Shown here in pieces: positions 43,928 through 55,038 of a DNA stretch of 64,000 nucleotides; the first letter of the stretch is position 1; each line of letters begins with the position of its first letter. The position numbers were made by a program, and so were the translations under genes. This DNA comes from Roseomonas alba (GTDB lineage: Bacteria; Pseudomonadota; Alphaproteobacteria; Acetobacterales; Acetobacteraceae): the NCBI RefSeq assembly GCF_019430885.1, contig NZ_JAHYBZ010000005.1:310001-374000 (forward strand). The letters are read 5' to 3'. The notes under the pieces were generated by a model. That model did not search any database, had not been told where the DNA came from, and saw only the letters and a list, made by a program, of their open reading frames with translations.

Positions 43928-44418
43928 CACGCCACGCCCTCTTCCCGCATCGCCGCCGCGGCCGCCCGCACCGCGCGCAGGATGTTGGCATATCCCGTGC
44001 AGCGGCAGAGGTTGGAGGACAGGATCTCGATCAGCTCCTCATCGCCGATATCCGGATTCTGTTCGAGGATCGCTGTGCCCAGCATGAGGAATCCGGGCGT
44101 GCAGTAGCCGCATTGCAGCGCGTGCTGCTCGATGAAGGCCTTCTGCAGCGGGCTCAGCGTATCGCCATGGGCCAGGCCCTCGACGGTGCGGATCGCTCGG
44201 CCATCGGCCTGCACGGCGAACATCAGGCAGGCCCGCACCGGCTGGTCGTCCAGCAGCACGGTGCAGGCACCGCAGACGCCGTGCTCGCAACCGAGATGCG
44301 TGCCGGTCAGGCCGCATTCCTCGCGAATGGCATCGGCCAGGGTGCGCCGCGCCTCGACGCGGATCGGATGGCTGCGGCCATTCACGACCAGGGTGATGTC
44401 GTGCAGCTCATGCGTCAT
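43927..44418 (-). CDS. Molybdenum hydroxylase [2Fe-2S] subunit (CoxS type), set 2
   Basis: A 163-residue protein with C44, C49, C52 and C64 (GCEHGVCGACTV) and C103, C106, C138 and C140 (QCGYCTPG, CRCTGY) as ligands of two [2Fe-2S] clusters. The frame is open far upstream, but ATG 44418 overlaps the stop of the FAD subunit by four bases and gives the family length. Its stop overlaps the large subunit start by one base. Confidence 0.96.
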   Translation of the reverse strand: MTHELHDITLVVNGRSHPIRVEARRTLADAIREECGLTGTHLGCEHGVCGACTVLLDDQPVRACLMFAVQADGRAIRTVEGLAHGDTLSPLQKAFIEQHALQCGYCTPGFLMLGTAILEQNPDIGDEELIEILSSNLCRCTGYANILRAVRAAAAAMREEGVA

Positions 44419-45269
44419 TCCGGAAGTCCTGCCGCGCGGGACAGGGCGCGGATGATGGCGGTTTCGGCGAGGCGCAGGCGATGCGGATCGTCGGTCATCG
44501 GCACGAGGCCGGGCAGTGCCGCTGCGGCCACCGCCGCGAACAGCGCCGCCGAGGGCGGCTGGCCGTCCAGCATCGCCTCGGCGGCCGGCAGGCGGCAGGG
44601 CCGGTCCTCGACGCCGCCGAGCCCGAGGCGCGGCGCGCTCATCACGCCACCGTCCAGCGTGAAGGTCGCGATCGCCATGGCCTGGGCGAAATCGCCGGGC
44701 CGGCGGCTGAATTCGTAGAATCCGCTGCGCGTGCCCTCGGCTAGCAGTGGCAGCCGGGCTTCGACCAGCATCTCGTCGGCCGCCAGGGCCGTGGTCATGA
44801 TGCCCTGGAAGAACTCGGCCGCGGCGACCCGGCGGGTCCCGCCGACGCTGCGCAGCACCATCTCCGCGCCCAGCGTCGCCGACACCAGGCACCATTCCGA
44901 GGCCGGATCCGCATGCGCCAGGCTGCCGCAGAAGGTGCCGCGCGTGCGGATCGGCAGATGCGCGATATGCCGCCGCACCGTGCCGAGCAACGCCCCGAGC
45001 GGCCCGCCCACGAGCGGCGCACCCAGCATCGCATGCCGCACGCAGGGTCCGATGCGCAGCACGCCGCCCTCGGCCGCGAGCAGTCCGAACGCCGCGACCC
45101 CGTTGATGTCCACCAGATGCGCCGGACGTGCCATGCGGAAGGCCATGGTGGGCATCAGGCTCTGTCCGCCGGCAAGGATCCGGCCGTCCTCCGGCGCGAC
45201 GGCCGCGAGGATGGCCAGCGCCTCCTCCTCCGTCCGCGGTGCGTGGTATCGGAACGCCGCCGGCTTCAT
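44415..45269 (-). CDS. Molybdenum hydroxylase FAD subunit (CoxM type), set 2
   Basis: A 284-residue FAD subunit with ILAGGQSLMPTMAFR (about residues 33-47) and TFCGSLAHADPASEW (about 111-125) as flavin loops. It begins MKPAAFRYHAPRTEEEAL. It is the first gene of the seven-gene operon running to 36900. A palindromic site (45360-45375) lies 91 bases upstream, so control by the GntR protein at 35958 is likely. Gene order FAD, FeS, Mo is identical in both sets. Confidence 0.95.
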   Translation of the reverse strand: MKPAAFRYHAPRTEEEALAILAAVAPEDGRILAGGQSLMPTMAFRMARPAHLVDINGVAAFGLLAAEGGVLRIGPCVRHAMLGAPLVGGPLGALLGTVRRHIAHLPIRTRGTFCGSLAHADPASEWCLVSATLGAEMVLRSVGGTRRVAAAEFFQGIMTTALAADEMLVEARLPLLAEGTRSGFYEFSRRPGDFAQAMAIATFTLDGGVMSAPRLGLGGVEDRPCRLPAAEAMLDGQPPSAALFAAVAAAALPGLVPMTDDPHRLRLAETAIIRALSRAAGLPE

Positions 45270-45359
45270 GCGGCGTCACCCCGCGCGTCAGACGCTCGCT
45301 GCCGGGCCATGACCCTCTCCCAGACCGGAGAACGGATGGCCGCTCATCCGAATTGCTCC

Positions 45360-45375
45360 TAATGTCCTGACATAT
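45360..45375. promoter_or_regulatory. Putative GntR operator upstream of the molybdenum-hydroxylase operon
   Basis: TAATGTC-CT-GACATAT matches 12 of 14 half-site positions of the perfect site at 35875, with the same spacer. It lies 91 bases upstream of the first operon gene and 49 bases past the stop of the deacetylase. Confidence 0.65.
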
Positions 45376-45424
45376 TCAGCAGCAGCTAGCCGCCCGTCAA
45401 GGATGCTCATCGGCGCGCAGCGGC

Positions 45425-46336
45425 TCAGCCGGGCGGCAGCAACTCGGATCCAGGCACGATCCCGCGCGGCAGCGACCGGACATGCGTCGCAAGCTCGGCC
45501 GGCTTGGTGATCCACAACTGGTCGCGATGCCCCAGAATATGGTTCAGCGCCGCACGCAACGGCCGCAGCCGGAAGGGTTGCCCCACCACGAAGGTGTGCA
45601 GCACCAGGCTGAACACCAGCGGCCGCTCGCGGGATTGCTCCAGCATCTCGTCGAACTGGTCCACCACCATGTCGGCGAATTGGCGGCCGCTGTGCTGGCG
45701 GAAGACCATGGCCGGGCTGTCGTTCAGCTCGATGCTGTAGGGGATGGACAGAATCGGGCCTGCCCGCGTGGACATCCAGAAGGGCTGGTCGTCCGCCGGC
45801 CAATCCATGACGTAGTCGAAGCCTTCCTCCTTCAGCAGGTCGAGCGTCGCCGGCCCCTGCGCCAGCCACGGCCCGAGCCAGCCGCGTGGCGCCGTCCCGG
45901 CATGGGCTGCGATGCCGTCCCGGGATTCCCGGATCAGCCGACGCTCATCCTCCTCCCACAAACCGTCCTGGCGTTCGGCGTTGGTGCGGCCATGGCCGAT
46001 GAACTCATCGCCCCGCGCGACCAGCGCGCGCCCGATCTCCGGCATCAGGTCGAGCGCGGTGGAGTTGCAGTTGTGCGCCGCCGGCAGGCCCAGCGCATCC
46101 AGGGTCGAGAGGATGTTCCAAATTCCCACCCTGTTGCCGTAATCGCGCCAGGCGTAGTTGCGCTGGGTCTGCGGCGATCCGGGAACGGCACTGTCGCTGC
46201 CGAGCCCGGTGCGGAAGGCGTGATGTTCGATGTTCGTGAAGATCAGCACCGCGAGCTTGCTGCCATTCGGCCAGGCATAGTCGGGGCGGGAGACGATCGC
46301 GCTCGGCGCGTAGCGATCCTGACCGGGCAGCTTCAT
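45425..46336 (-). CDS. Polysaccharide deacetylase family protein (PuuE/allantoinase-like)
   Basis: A 303-residue NodB-fold protein. The core reads CNSTALDLMPEIGRALVARG, DEFIGHGRTNAER, and GWLGPWLAQGPATLDLLKEE, like PuuE allantoinase and related cyclic-imide or N-formyl/N-acetyl hydrolases rather than chitin deacetylases; there is no signal peptide. The metal-ligand HGR in GHGRTN replaces the canonical GHG(W). A ring-opening or deacylation step fits the linked genes but is inference. It stands alone with a palindromic operator 58 bases before its start and is 155 bases from the molybdenum-hydroxylase operon on the same strand. Confidence 0.85.
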   Translation of the reverse strand: MKLPGQDRYAPSAIVSRPDYAWPNGSKLAVLIFTNIEHHAFRTGLGSDSAVPGSPQTQRNYAWRDYGNRVGIWNILSTLDALGLPAAHNCNSTALDLMPEIGRALVARGDEFIGHGRTNAERQDGLWEEDERRLIRESRDGIAAHAGTAPRGWLGPWLAQGPATLDLLKEEGFDYVMDWPADDQPFWMSTRAGPILSIPYSIELNDSPAMVFRQHSGRQFADMVVDQFDEMLEQSRERPLVFSLVLHTFVVGQPFRLRPLRAALNHILGHRDQLWITKPAELATHVRSLPRGIVPGSELLPPG

Positions 46337-46393
46337 GCGGATGTCCCCTGTGGCGGCCGGCGGTTAACGCGCAAAGGCCCGCCGAGCTTCGAT

Positions 46394-46409
46394 AAATGTC
46401 AGGCCATTA
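46394..46409. promoter_or_regulatory. Putative GntR operator upstream of the deacetylase gene
   Basis: AAATGTC-AG-GCCATTA matches 12 of 14 half-site positions of the site at 35875, spacer AG identical. A further GGACAT half site follows at 46410-46415, so two regulator dimers may bind next to each other. Confidence 0.6.
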
Positions 46410-46516
46410 GGACATCAAGAATTAAGCATGACAAGCCGGGCCCATACCAGACCAGCGGTCATGGCGCCCCGGTACGGGGCGTTGCGCGGAGAGGGGCAAA
46501 ACCTCCCTCGGTCCGG

Positions 46517-46807
46517 TCACTCGCCCGACAGCTCCTCGTAGAGCGCCCGCGCCTCAGCCACCGGTCCCCGCCTCGCGGCGAGAGCCAGCACCCGCCAGAC
46601 GGCGATCCGCCCATGTTCTCCGCTACCCTGGGCAATGGTCAGCACGTCGCCCGGCCGCACGCGCGCATGGGCCTTGTCGGTCGGCTGGCGGTTGATGCGC
46701 ACGGCGCCGGCCTCGATCATCCGGGCGCAATCGGCGCGCGTCTTGCGCAGGCGCGCGCACCAGAGCCAGGCGTCGAGGCGTTGTGCCTCTGCGCCCGGCT
46801 CCGCCAC
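46517..46807 (-). CDS. RNA-binding S4 domain protein (HslR-like)
   Basis: A 96-residue protein with an S4 fold at about residues 10-65: RLDAWLWCARLRKTRADCAR, MIEAGAVRINRQPTDK and VRPGDVLTI. HslR of E. coli binds stalled 50S-nascent chain-tRNA complexes; close alphaproteobacterial homologues commonly follow this helicase. It starts one base after the helicase stop, so the two are cotranscribed. The C-terminus has a short acidic stretch (EARALYEELSGE). Confidence 0.9.
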   Translation of the reverse strand: MAEPGAEAQRLDAWLWCARLRKTRADCARMIEAGAVRINRQPTDKAHARVRPGDVLTIAQGSGEHGRIAVWRVLALAARRGPVAEARALYEELSGE

Positions 46808-46808
46808 C

Positions 46809-49631
46809 TCAGTCCTTCTTGAGAAGGTTGGCCAGGACCGCGAAGGGGCTGTCCGGGCGCGGCATGGGCGGCAGGTTCACGCGTTCCTCGCGCGGGCGGC
46901 GCGGGCGGTCGCCATGGGGCGACTTGCCGTGGCGCGGCTGGTCGTTGCGCGGCTGGTCGTTGCGCGGCGGGCGCTGGTCCTGCCGCGGGGGACGCTGGTC
47001 CTGGCGCGGCGGACGCGGCGCCTCCGCCCCTTCGGCCGGCGCGGCCTCCGCGGCGGGCTGGCCGTCGGGCCGGGGGCCGCGACGATCGTCGCGCCGGGGA
47101 CCGCGCTGCTGGTCCTCGCGCTTCGGGCCGCGCTGGTCGTCGCGGCGCGGGCCGCGATGGTGCTGGTGGTCCGGCCGGGCGGGCCGTGCATGCGCGATGC
47201 GCGCGGGCGCCGGCGGGCCGAAGGCACCGTCTTCCAGCGTCTCGGCCGGCATCAGGCGGAAGCCCATGGCGTCCAGCACCGGGCCGAGATTCTCGCCCTT
47301 GATGCCGAGCCGGCTGGCGAGATCGCCCGGCAGCAGCGCCGGCGCGCGGCGCGTCAGATGGCCGATCTCGCCCGCGATGCGTTCCGCGACGTCCAGGCGC
47401 AGCAGCACCGGGCCGGCGGGCAGCCAGCCCATGGTCTCGGCGAAGCCGCGCGGCCAATCCTCCGGCGCGGCGACGGCGATGAGGCCCCCGCCGGGCAGCT
47501 TCGGCGTCTCGATCCCGCGCAGCAGTGACCAGAGCTGCGCCCGCAGCGCCATCGCCTTGGGCTTCATCGCCTCCGGCACGAACAGCGCGTAGCGCCCGGC
47601 GCGGATGCCAATGCCCTTCAGCTTCTGGCGCAGATCCGGGCGGATATCCGGGTCCGTGCGGCCCATGGCGAGGCCAAGTTCCTCACGCAGCCGGAAGGCC
47701 GGGCCGCGCAGGGTGTTGTCCTCGGCGGCCTTGGCCTCGGCGGCGAAGACGGCGCCGAGTTCGCGCTTGATGTGCGCCTCGAGCCAATTGGCCAACCGTT
47801 CCCGGATGCGCTCGCGCTGCGCGCCGTCGAGGTATTCGCTCGGCAGCACCTCGACCTGCGGCTTGGACGGCTCGGGGCCGGGCTTCAGCTTCGCCACCTC
47901 GGCGATGTCCCCGAGTCCCACCGGCATGTTCGGCGCGTGGGAATAGGCCCAGGTGATCTTGTGCGACGGCGTGATGGCGAAGGCCTCGTCCTTCGCCGTC
48001 TCCAGCATCGCGACGCGGCGCGGGATCTCGGCCCCAAGCGCGCGACGCGCGGCCCGCAGCACGACGCGGCGTTCTTCTTCGTCGACCGCGCTGGAATCGG
48101 GTTCGAAGGCGAAGCCCTTCACATGGCCGACCGGATGGCCCTCGACCACCACCTCGCCCCGGCGGGTGACGGCCGACAGCAGCTCTTCCTCGCTCTCATC
48201 CATCTTGCGGATGAGATGCGCGGCGCGGCGATCGACGAAGCGCGCGGTCAGCGCCTCATGCAGCGCGTCCGAGACCATGTCCTCCGCGCGGCGCGCATCG
48301 GCCTGCAGGGACGCTGCATCGTCCAGCCAATCCGACCGTGCGGCGATATAGGCCCAGACACGGATCGCGGTGATCCGCGCCATCAGCGTGTCGAGGTCGC
48401 CATCCGTGCGTTCCAGCACGGCGAGGGACGACGCCACCCAATCGCGCGGCAGCTTCCCGTCGCGCGCCAGATGCGTGAACAGCTTGGCGCAGAGCGCGAC
48501 ATGGCTGTCATCGGCGAGCTTGCGGAAATCCGGCACCTGGCAGGCTTCCCACAGCAGCCGCACGCGGGACGCCGTATCGGCCAGGTCCCGCACCTCCACA
48601 TTGCGCGACAGCGCCTCGAGCGTGATGTGGTCGACCGCGTCATTGCCCTTGGCCAGGCCCGGCTGTGGCGCCGGCGCCGCCAGGCTGGACAGCAGCGCGT
48701 CGATGGAGGTGAAGTCGAGATCCGAATTGCGCCAGGCGATCTGCGCGATCGGTTCGAAGGCATGGGTTTCCACCGCCTCGACGATCTCCTCGGGCATGGC
48801 CGGGCATTCGGCGGTGGTGCCGAAGGACCCGTCCTTCATGCCGCGGCCCGCGCGGCCGGCGATCTGCGCCACTTCCTGCGCCGTCAGCGGCCGCGGCTGC
48901 TGGCCATCGAACTTCGACAGCGCGGCGAAGGCGACATGGTCCACATCCATATTGAGACCCATGCCGATCGCATCCGTCGCGACCAGGAAATCCACTTCGC
49001 GATTCTGATACAGCGCGACCTGGGCGTTGCGCGTGCGCGGCGACAGCCGGCCCATTACCACAGCGCAACCGCCGCGGCGGCGGCGCACCGCCTCCGCTAT
49101 GGCATAGACCTCGTTCGCGCTGAAGACGACGATCGCCGAACGCGCCGGCAGCCGCGTCAGCTTCGCCGGGCCGGCATAGGTGAGTTGCGACAGGCGCGGG
49201 CGGGTCTCGATCTCGGCCTTCGGCACCAGGCGGCGCAGCAGCGGTGCGATGGTCTCGGCGCCGAGGAACATCGTCTCGACCATGCCGCGTGCATGCAACA
49301 GCCGGTCGGTGAAGACATGCCCGCGATCCGGATCGGCGCAGAGCTGGATCTCGTCCACCGCGAGGAATTCGACCGGGCGGTCCAGCGGCATCGCCTCGAC
49401 CGTGCAGGCGAACCACTTCGCCTCGGGCGGGACGATCTTTTCCTCACCGGTGATCAGCGCGACCTGCTTCTCACCCTTGAGCGCGACCATGCGGTCGTAG
49501 TTCTCGCGCGCCAGCAGGCGCAGCGGGAAGCCGATGATCCCGGACGCATGGGCAAGCAGCCGCTCGATCGCGAGATGCGTCTTGCCGGTATTTGTGGGGC
49601 CGAGGACGGCACGGACCCGGGGTTCGAACAT
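46809..49631 (-). CDS. SUV3-like ATP-dependent RNA helicase
   Basis: A 940-residue superfamily 2 helicase related to mitochondrial SUV3. Walker A is GPTNTGKTHLAIERLL at residues 10-25, motif II is VDEIQLCADPDRGHVF, motif III lies in MFLGAETI, and motif VI is QIAGRAGRGMKDG. A SUV3 C-terminal domain follows. The last about 150 residues are a disordered tail of RGPRRDD-, RPPRQDQ- and PRNDQ-type repeats, a likely RNA-binding extension. The frame is open upstream, but M at 49631 matches the family N-terminus. It probably unwinds RNA in decay or ribosome assembly. Confidence 0.93.
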   Translation of the reverse strand: MFEPRVRAVLGPTNTGKTHLAIERLLAHASGIIGFPLRLLARENYDRMVALKGEKQVALITGEEKIVPPEAKWFACTVEAMPLDRPVEFLAVDEIQLCADPDRGHVFTDRLLHARGMVETMFLGAETIAPLLRRLVPKAEIETRPRLSQLTYAGPAKLTRLPARSAIVVFSANEVYAIAEAVRRRRGGCAVVMGRLSPRTRNAQVALYQNREVDFLVATDAIGMGLNMDVDHVAFAALSKFDGQQPRPLTAQEVAQIAGRAGRGMKDGSFGTTAECPAMPEEIVEAVETHAFEPIAQIAWRNSDLDFTSIDALLSSLAAPAPQPGLAKGNDAVDHITLEALSRNVEVRDLADTASRVRLLWEACQVPDFRKLADDSHVALCAKLFTHLARDGKLPRDWVASSLAVLERTDGDLDTLMARITAIRVWAYIAARSDWLDDAASLQADARRAEDMVSDALHEALTARFVDRRAAHLIRKMDESEEELLSAVTRRGEVVVEGHPVGHVKGFAFEPDSSAVDEEERRVVLRAARRALGAEIPRRVAMLETAKDEAFAITPSHKITWAYSHAPNMPVGLGDIAEVAKLKPGPEPSKPQVEVLPSEYLDGAQRERIRERLANWLEAHIKRELGAVFAAEAKAAEDNTLRGPAFRLREELGLAMGRTDPDIRPDLRQKLKGIGIRAGRYALFVPEAMKPKAMALRAQLWSLLRGIETPKLPGGGLIAVAAPEDWPRGFAETMGWLPAGPVLLRLDVAERIAGEIGHLTRRAPALLPGDLASRLGIKGENLGPVLDAMGFRLMPAETLEDGAFGPPAPARIAHARPARPDHQHHRGPRRDDQRGPKREDQQRGPRRDDRRGPRPDGQPAAEAAPAEGAEAPRPPRQDQRPPRQDQRPPRNDQPRNDQPRHGKSPHGDRPRRPREERVNLPPMPRPDSPFAVLANLLKKD

Positions 49632-49722
49632 GGCGCGCCAGCATTCCGAAAGTGGGGGGCGGGCTTCCGTGGCACGCTGAGCGGCACTTGTCCATGGCGA
49701 GGCGCTCCGGCATGGCTGATCC

Positions 49723-50847
49723 GTGACATCCTCCGCCCCGCGTTTCGCCTGTCTGTTCATCGCGCAATTCGCCGCGGTGGGCGTGATGATGCCCTTCATT
49801 CCTCCACTGATGACGGCCGCGGGGCTGTCGGCCAGCGAGGTCGGCAGCGTGCTCGCCACCGGCGCCGGGGTGCGGCTGGTGGCGGGTCCGCTCGGTGGGC
49901 GGCTGGCCGATGCGTTGGGTCGTCCGAAGGCGGTGATGGCCGGCGGTTCGCTGATCGCAGCCCTCGCGGCCTGCCTCTATGGGCTGGCGCAGGACCTGCC
50001 CGGCCTGCTCGCCGCGAATCTGCTGATGGCGATGGGATACGCCTCGGTCGTACCGCTCGGCGACGCCATGGCGCTGCGCGCGGCACGGGAAGATGGCTGG
50101 GACTATGGCCGGGTGCGGGCGCTGGGCTCGGCCGCCTTCATCGTGGCGGCCGGAGCGGCCGGCTGGCTGGCCGGACATGCCGGAGCGGGCAGCATCGCCT
50201 GGCTGCTCGCCGGCAGCATGGCGGTGTCGGCGATCGCGGCGCTGGCCGTGCCGGCGACGGGCATCCCGCCACGACGTGGCGGCGGGGCGTTCCGTGGCGT
50301 CCTCGCCCTGCCCGCTTTCCGGCGAAGCCTGCTGGTCGCCGCGCTGATCCAGGGCAGCCACGCGGCCTATTACGCCTTCGGGTCGATCCATTGGGAAAGG
50401 GCGGGAGTCCCCAGCACGACGATCGGGCTGCTCTGGTCCTGGTCCGTGGTGGCGGAGGTCGCGCTCTTCGCCTGGGGCCGTGGTGCCGTCGACCGGCTGG
50501 GCCCGCGCGGCCTGGCGCTGGTCGCCGCCGCGGCCGGGGTTCTGCGCTGGGGGATCACCGCCACGACCGTTGCGCTGCCGGCGCTGATCCTGGCCCAGGC
50601 GCTGCACGCGCTGACCTTCGGTGCCATGCACCTTGCCACCATGCGGGTGATGCAGGCGGCGATCCCCCATGCGGTGGCCGGGACGGCGCAGACTCTGCTC
50701 GCGGCCGGGATCGGGGCGGTCATGATGGTTGGAACGCTGGTGGCGGGGCAGGGATACGCTGCCTTTGGGGCCAGCATATTTTGGGGCATGGCAGGGATGT
50801 GCGCCGTCGCCGCTCTGGCCGCAGGCCGGTTGCCCGCGCCGCGCTGA
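49723..50847 (+). CDS. Major facilitator superfamily transporter (HcaT-like)
   Basis: A 374-residue, about 12-helix transporter starting at GTG 49723. The MFS loop 2-3 motif is GGRLADALGRPKAVMAGG (about residues 58-75). The layout, with a short central loop (PPRRGGGAF), and segments such as YYAFGSIHWERAGVPSTTIG match the 3-phenylpropionate/nucleoside-type family (HcaT). The substrate is unknown. It is divergent from the helicase gene, whose start is 91 bases away. Confidence 0.88.
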   Translation: MTSSAPRFACLFIAQFAAVGVMMPFIPPLMTAAGLSASEVGSVLATGAGVRLVAGPLGGRLADALGRPKAVMAGGSLIAALAACLYGLAQDLPGLLAANLLMAMGYASVVPLGDAMALRAAREDGWDYGRVRALGSAAFIVAAGAAGWLAGHAGAGSIAWLLAGSMAVSAIAALAVPATGIPPRRGGGAFRGVLALPAFRRSLLVAALIQGSHAAYYAFGSIHWERAGVPSTTIGLLWSWSVVAEVALFAWGRGAVDRLGPRGLALVAAAAGVLRWGITATTVALPALILAQALHALTFGAMHLATMRVMQAAIPHAVAGTAQTLLAAGIGAVMMVGTLVAGQGYAAFGASIFWGMAGMCAVAALAAGRLPAPR

Positions 50848-51033
50848 GGCTGGCCTTGATCGCGGCGCGGCGCGGGGCGATCCTGCGGGCATGATCTTCA
50901 CAGCCACGCTTCGACGCCGGCTTTTCCATGCGGGGTGCCTGATCGCGGGCGGCTGACCCCGGTGGCCGCGCGCGCTGCGCTGCGACCGCCGGGGCCGCCG
51001 CACCCTCTGACCGCGACACCCAGGGATCATCCT

Positions 51034-51444
51034 ATGCCCGAAGCCAGTATCAAGCGCGCCGCGCGACGCCCATCCATCCTGCTGTCCGAAGCCGATCACG
51101 GCATCCTGGTCGGCCTTGCGATGGGCGGTGCCCGCCGCAATCCCGAGGCCGCCCGCCTGCTGATGGAGGAAGCCGACCGGGCGAACCTCGTGCCCGCGGC
51201 GCGGCTGCCGGCCGATGTCGTCGCCCTCGGCTCGCACGTCGTCTTCACGGACGGGGCGAGCGGCATCACGCGCCGGGTGCAGGTCGTGATGCCGTCGGAG
51301 GCCGATATCGGTCAGGGCCGCATCTCCATCCTGTCTCTGGTCGGCGCCGGGCTGATCGGGCTGAAGGCGGGGCAGTCGATCGACTGGCCGGTGCAGGACG
51401 GCCGGCTGCGGCGGCTGACCGTGGTGCGCGTCGGGGCGGAGTGA
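51034..51444 (+). CDS. rnk: Rnk-like nucleoside diphosphate kinase regulator (GreA/GreB C-terminal domain)
   Basis: A 136-residue protein of the Rnk family. The N-terminal helical region is short (PSILLSEADHGILVGLAMGG), followed by the FKBP-like GreA/B C-terminal domain (LGSHVVFTDGASGITRRVQV, VMPSEADIGQGRISILSLVG, GLKAGQSIDWPV). Rnk proteins bind RNA polymerase near the secondary channel. The frame is open further upstream, but M at 51034 is the family start. It converges with the aconitase gene, with a shared terminator between. Confidence 0.88.
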   Translation: MPEASIKRAARRPSILLSEADHGILVGLAMGGARRNPEAARLLMEEADRANLVPAARLPADVVALGSHVVFTDGASGITRRVQVVMPSEADIGQGRISILSLVGAGLIGLKAGQSIDWPVQDGRLRRLTVVRVGAE

Positions 51445-51574
51445 TCCCGGCGGCCCCCAAGCGGGACCGTTGGCATCCGCATTTGCCTGCCCTCAGACTG
51501 AAGGTCCGTTTGGAACCGCGCCATGCTGCGCGTTTCCGTGACCGGCACCGGCCCGCGCCCGGTCCCTGACGAAG

Positions 51575-51608
51575 AAAGGGCGCGGTCCCTTGCGGAACCG
51601 CGCCCTTT
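51575..51608. terminator. Bidirectional terminator between rnk and aconitase genes
   Basis: A 12-bp perfect stem AAAGGGCGCGGT (51575-51586) / ACCGCGCCCTTT (51597-51608) with a 10-base loop. TTTG follows on the plus strand and CTTTCTTC on the minus strand. It lies 130 bases past rnk and 23 bases past the aconitase stop, so it serves both convergent genes. Confidence 0.85.
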
Positions 51609-51630
51609 TGTCCATCCGGCGATGCGGCGC

Positions 51631-54327
<2,697 letters not shown>

Positions 54328-54447
54328 TTGGGGTGCCCTTCCTCGCTCCGGGGCCGCCAACGCGGCCGCACAAACGGGCGGGTTAAAGCATGACGGCCGG
54401 GAACGGTCCATGGATTGGGGGCGGGATTGGCGGTTTCGGGCGATGTT

Positions 54448-55038
54448 GTGCTTGAGGCGCGGGAGCTTTCCTGCCTCCGGGGCGAGCGTGTTGTCTTCGC
54501 CGGGCGGTCCTTTGCCTTGCCGGCGGGCGCGGCTCTTTTGCTGACCGGCGCGAATGGTGCCGGCAAGTCGACAATGCTTCGCATTCTCAGTGGACTTCTT
54601 CGCCCTGCCGAAGGCGCAGTTCTGTGGCGCGGTGGGGACATCGCCGCCGACCCGTCCGCGCATGCGATGCGGCTACGCTACCTCTCCCACCAGGACGCGC
54701 TGAAGCCGGCCCTGACGGTGGCCGAGAACCTGGAACTCTTCGCCGCGCTGTGGGGCGGCGAGGTGGAGCCGGCGCTGGAAGCCGTGGCGCTCGCCCCGCT
54801 TGCCGACTTGCCGGCGCGGGTGCTGTCTTCGGGGCAGAAGCGGCGGCTGGCGCTGGCGCGCCTCGCCCTTGCCCCCGCCGCGCTGTGGCTGCTGGACGAA
54901 CCGAGCACCGGGCTCGACGCGGCCTCGGTGGCCCGGCTCGGGCCGCTGCTGGCCGCGCATCGTGCCGCCGGCGGGATCGTGGTCGCGGCCACGCATCTGC
55001 CGCTGCCCCTGCCGGATGTGCAGGAACTGCGGCTGTGA
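54448..55038 (+). CDS. ccmA: Heme exporter ATP-binding protein CcmA
   Basis: A 196-residue ABC ATPase of cytochrome c maturation. It has Walker [17 protein letters not shown], signature [15 protein letters not shown], Walker [13 protein letters not shown] and H-loop VAATHLPL. The GAGKSTMLR context and short length are typical of CcmA. Start choice is uncertain: GTG 54448 gives the family N-terminus [11 protein letters not shown]; the frame is open to TTG 54415. Its stop overlaps the ccmB start by four bases (GTGA). With CcmB (and CcmC-D elsewhere) it supports heme handover to CcmE. Confidence 0.92.
   Translation: MLEARELSCLRGERVVFAGRSFALPAGAALLLTGANGAGKSTMLRILSGLLRPAEGAVLWRGGDIAADPSAHAMRLRYLSHQDALKPALTVAENLELFAALWGGEVEPALEAVALAPLADLPARVLSSGQKRRLALARLALAPAALWLLDEPSTGLDAASVARLGPLLAAHRAAGGIVVAATHLPLPLPDVQELRL

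Noticed and set aside
37886-45269. Aerobic carbon monoxide dehydrogenase (coxMSL)
   Set aside because: Both large subunits lack the AYRCSFR active-site loop of form I CODH, and no coxD/E/F-type genes lie nearby.
47772-50894. A 1040-codon plus-strand frame over the helicase and MFS genes
   Set aside because: It is antisense to the helicase and out of frame with the MFS gene; no domain is visible and no ribosome-binding site precedes it.
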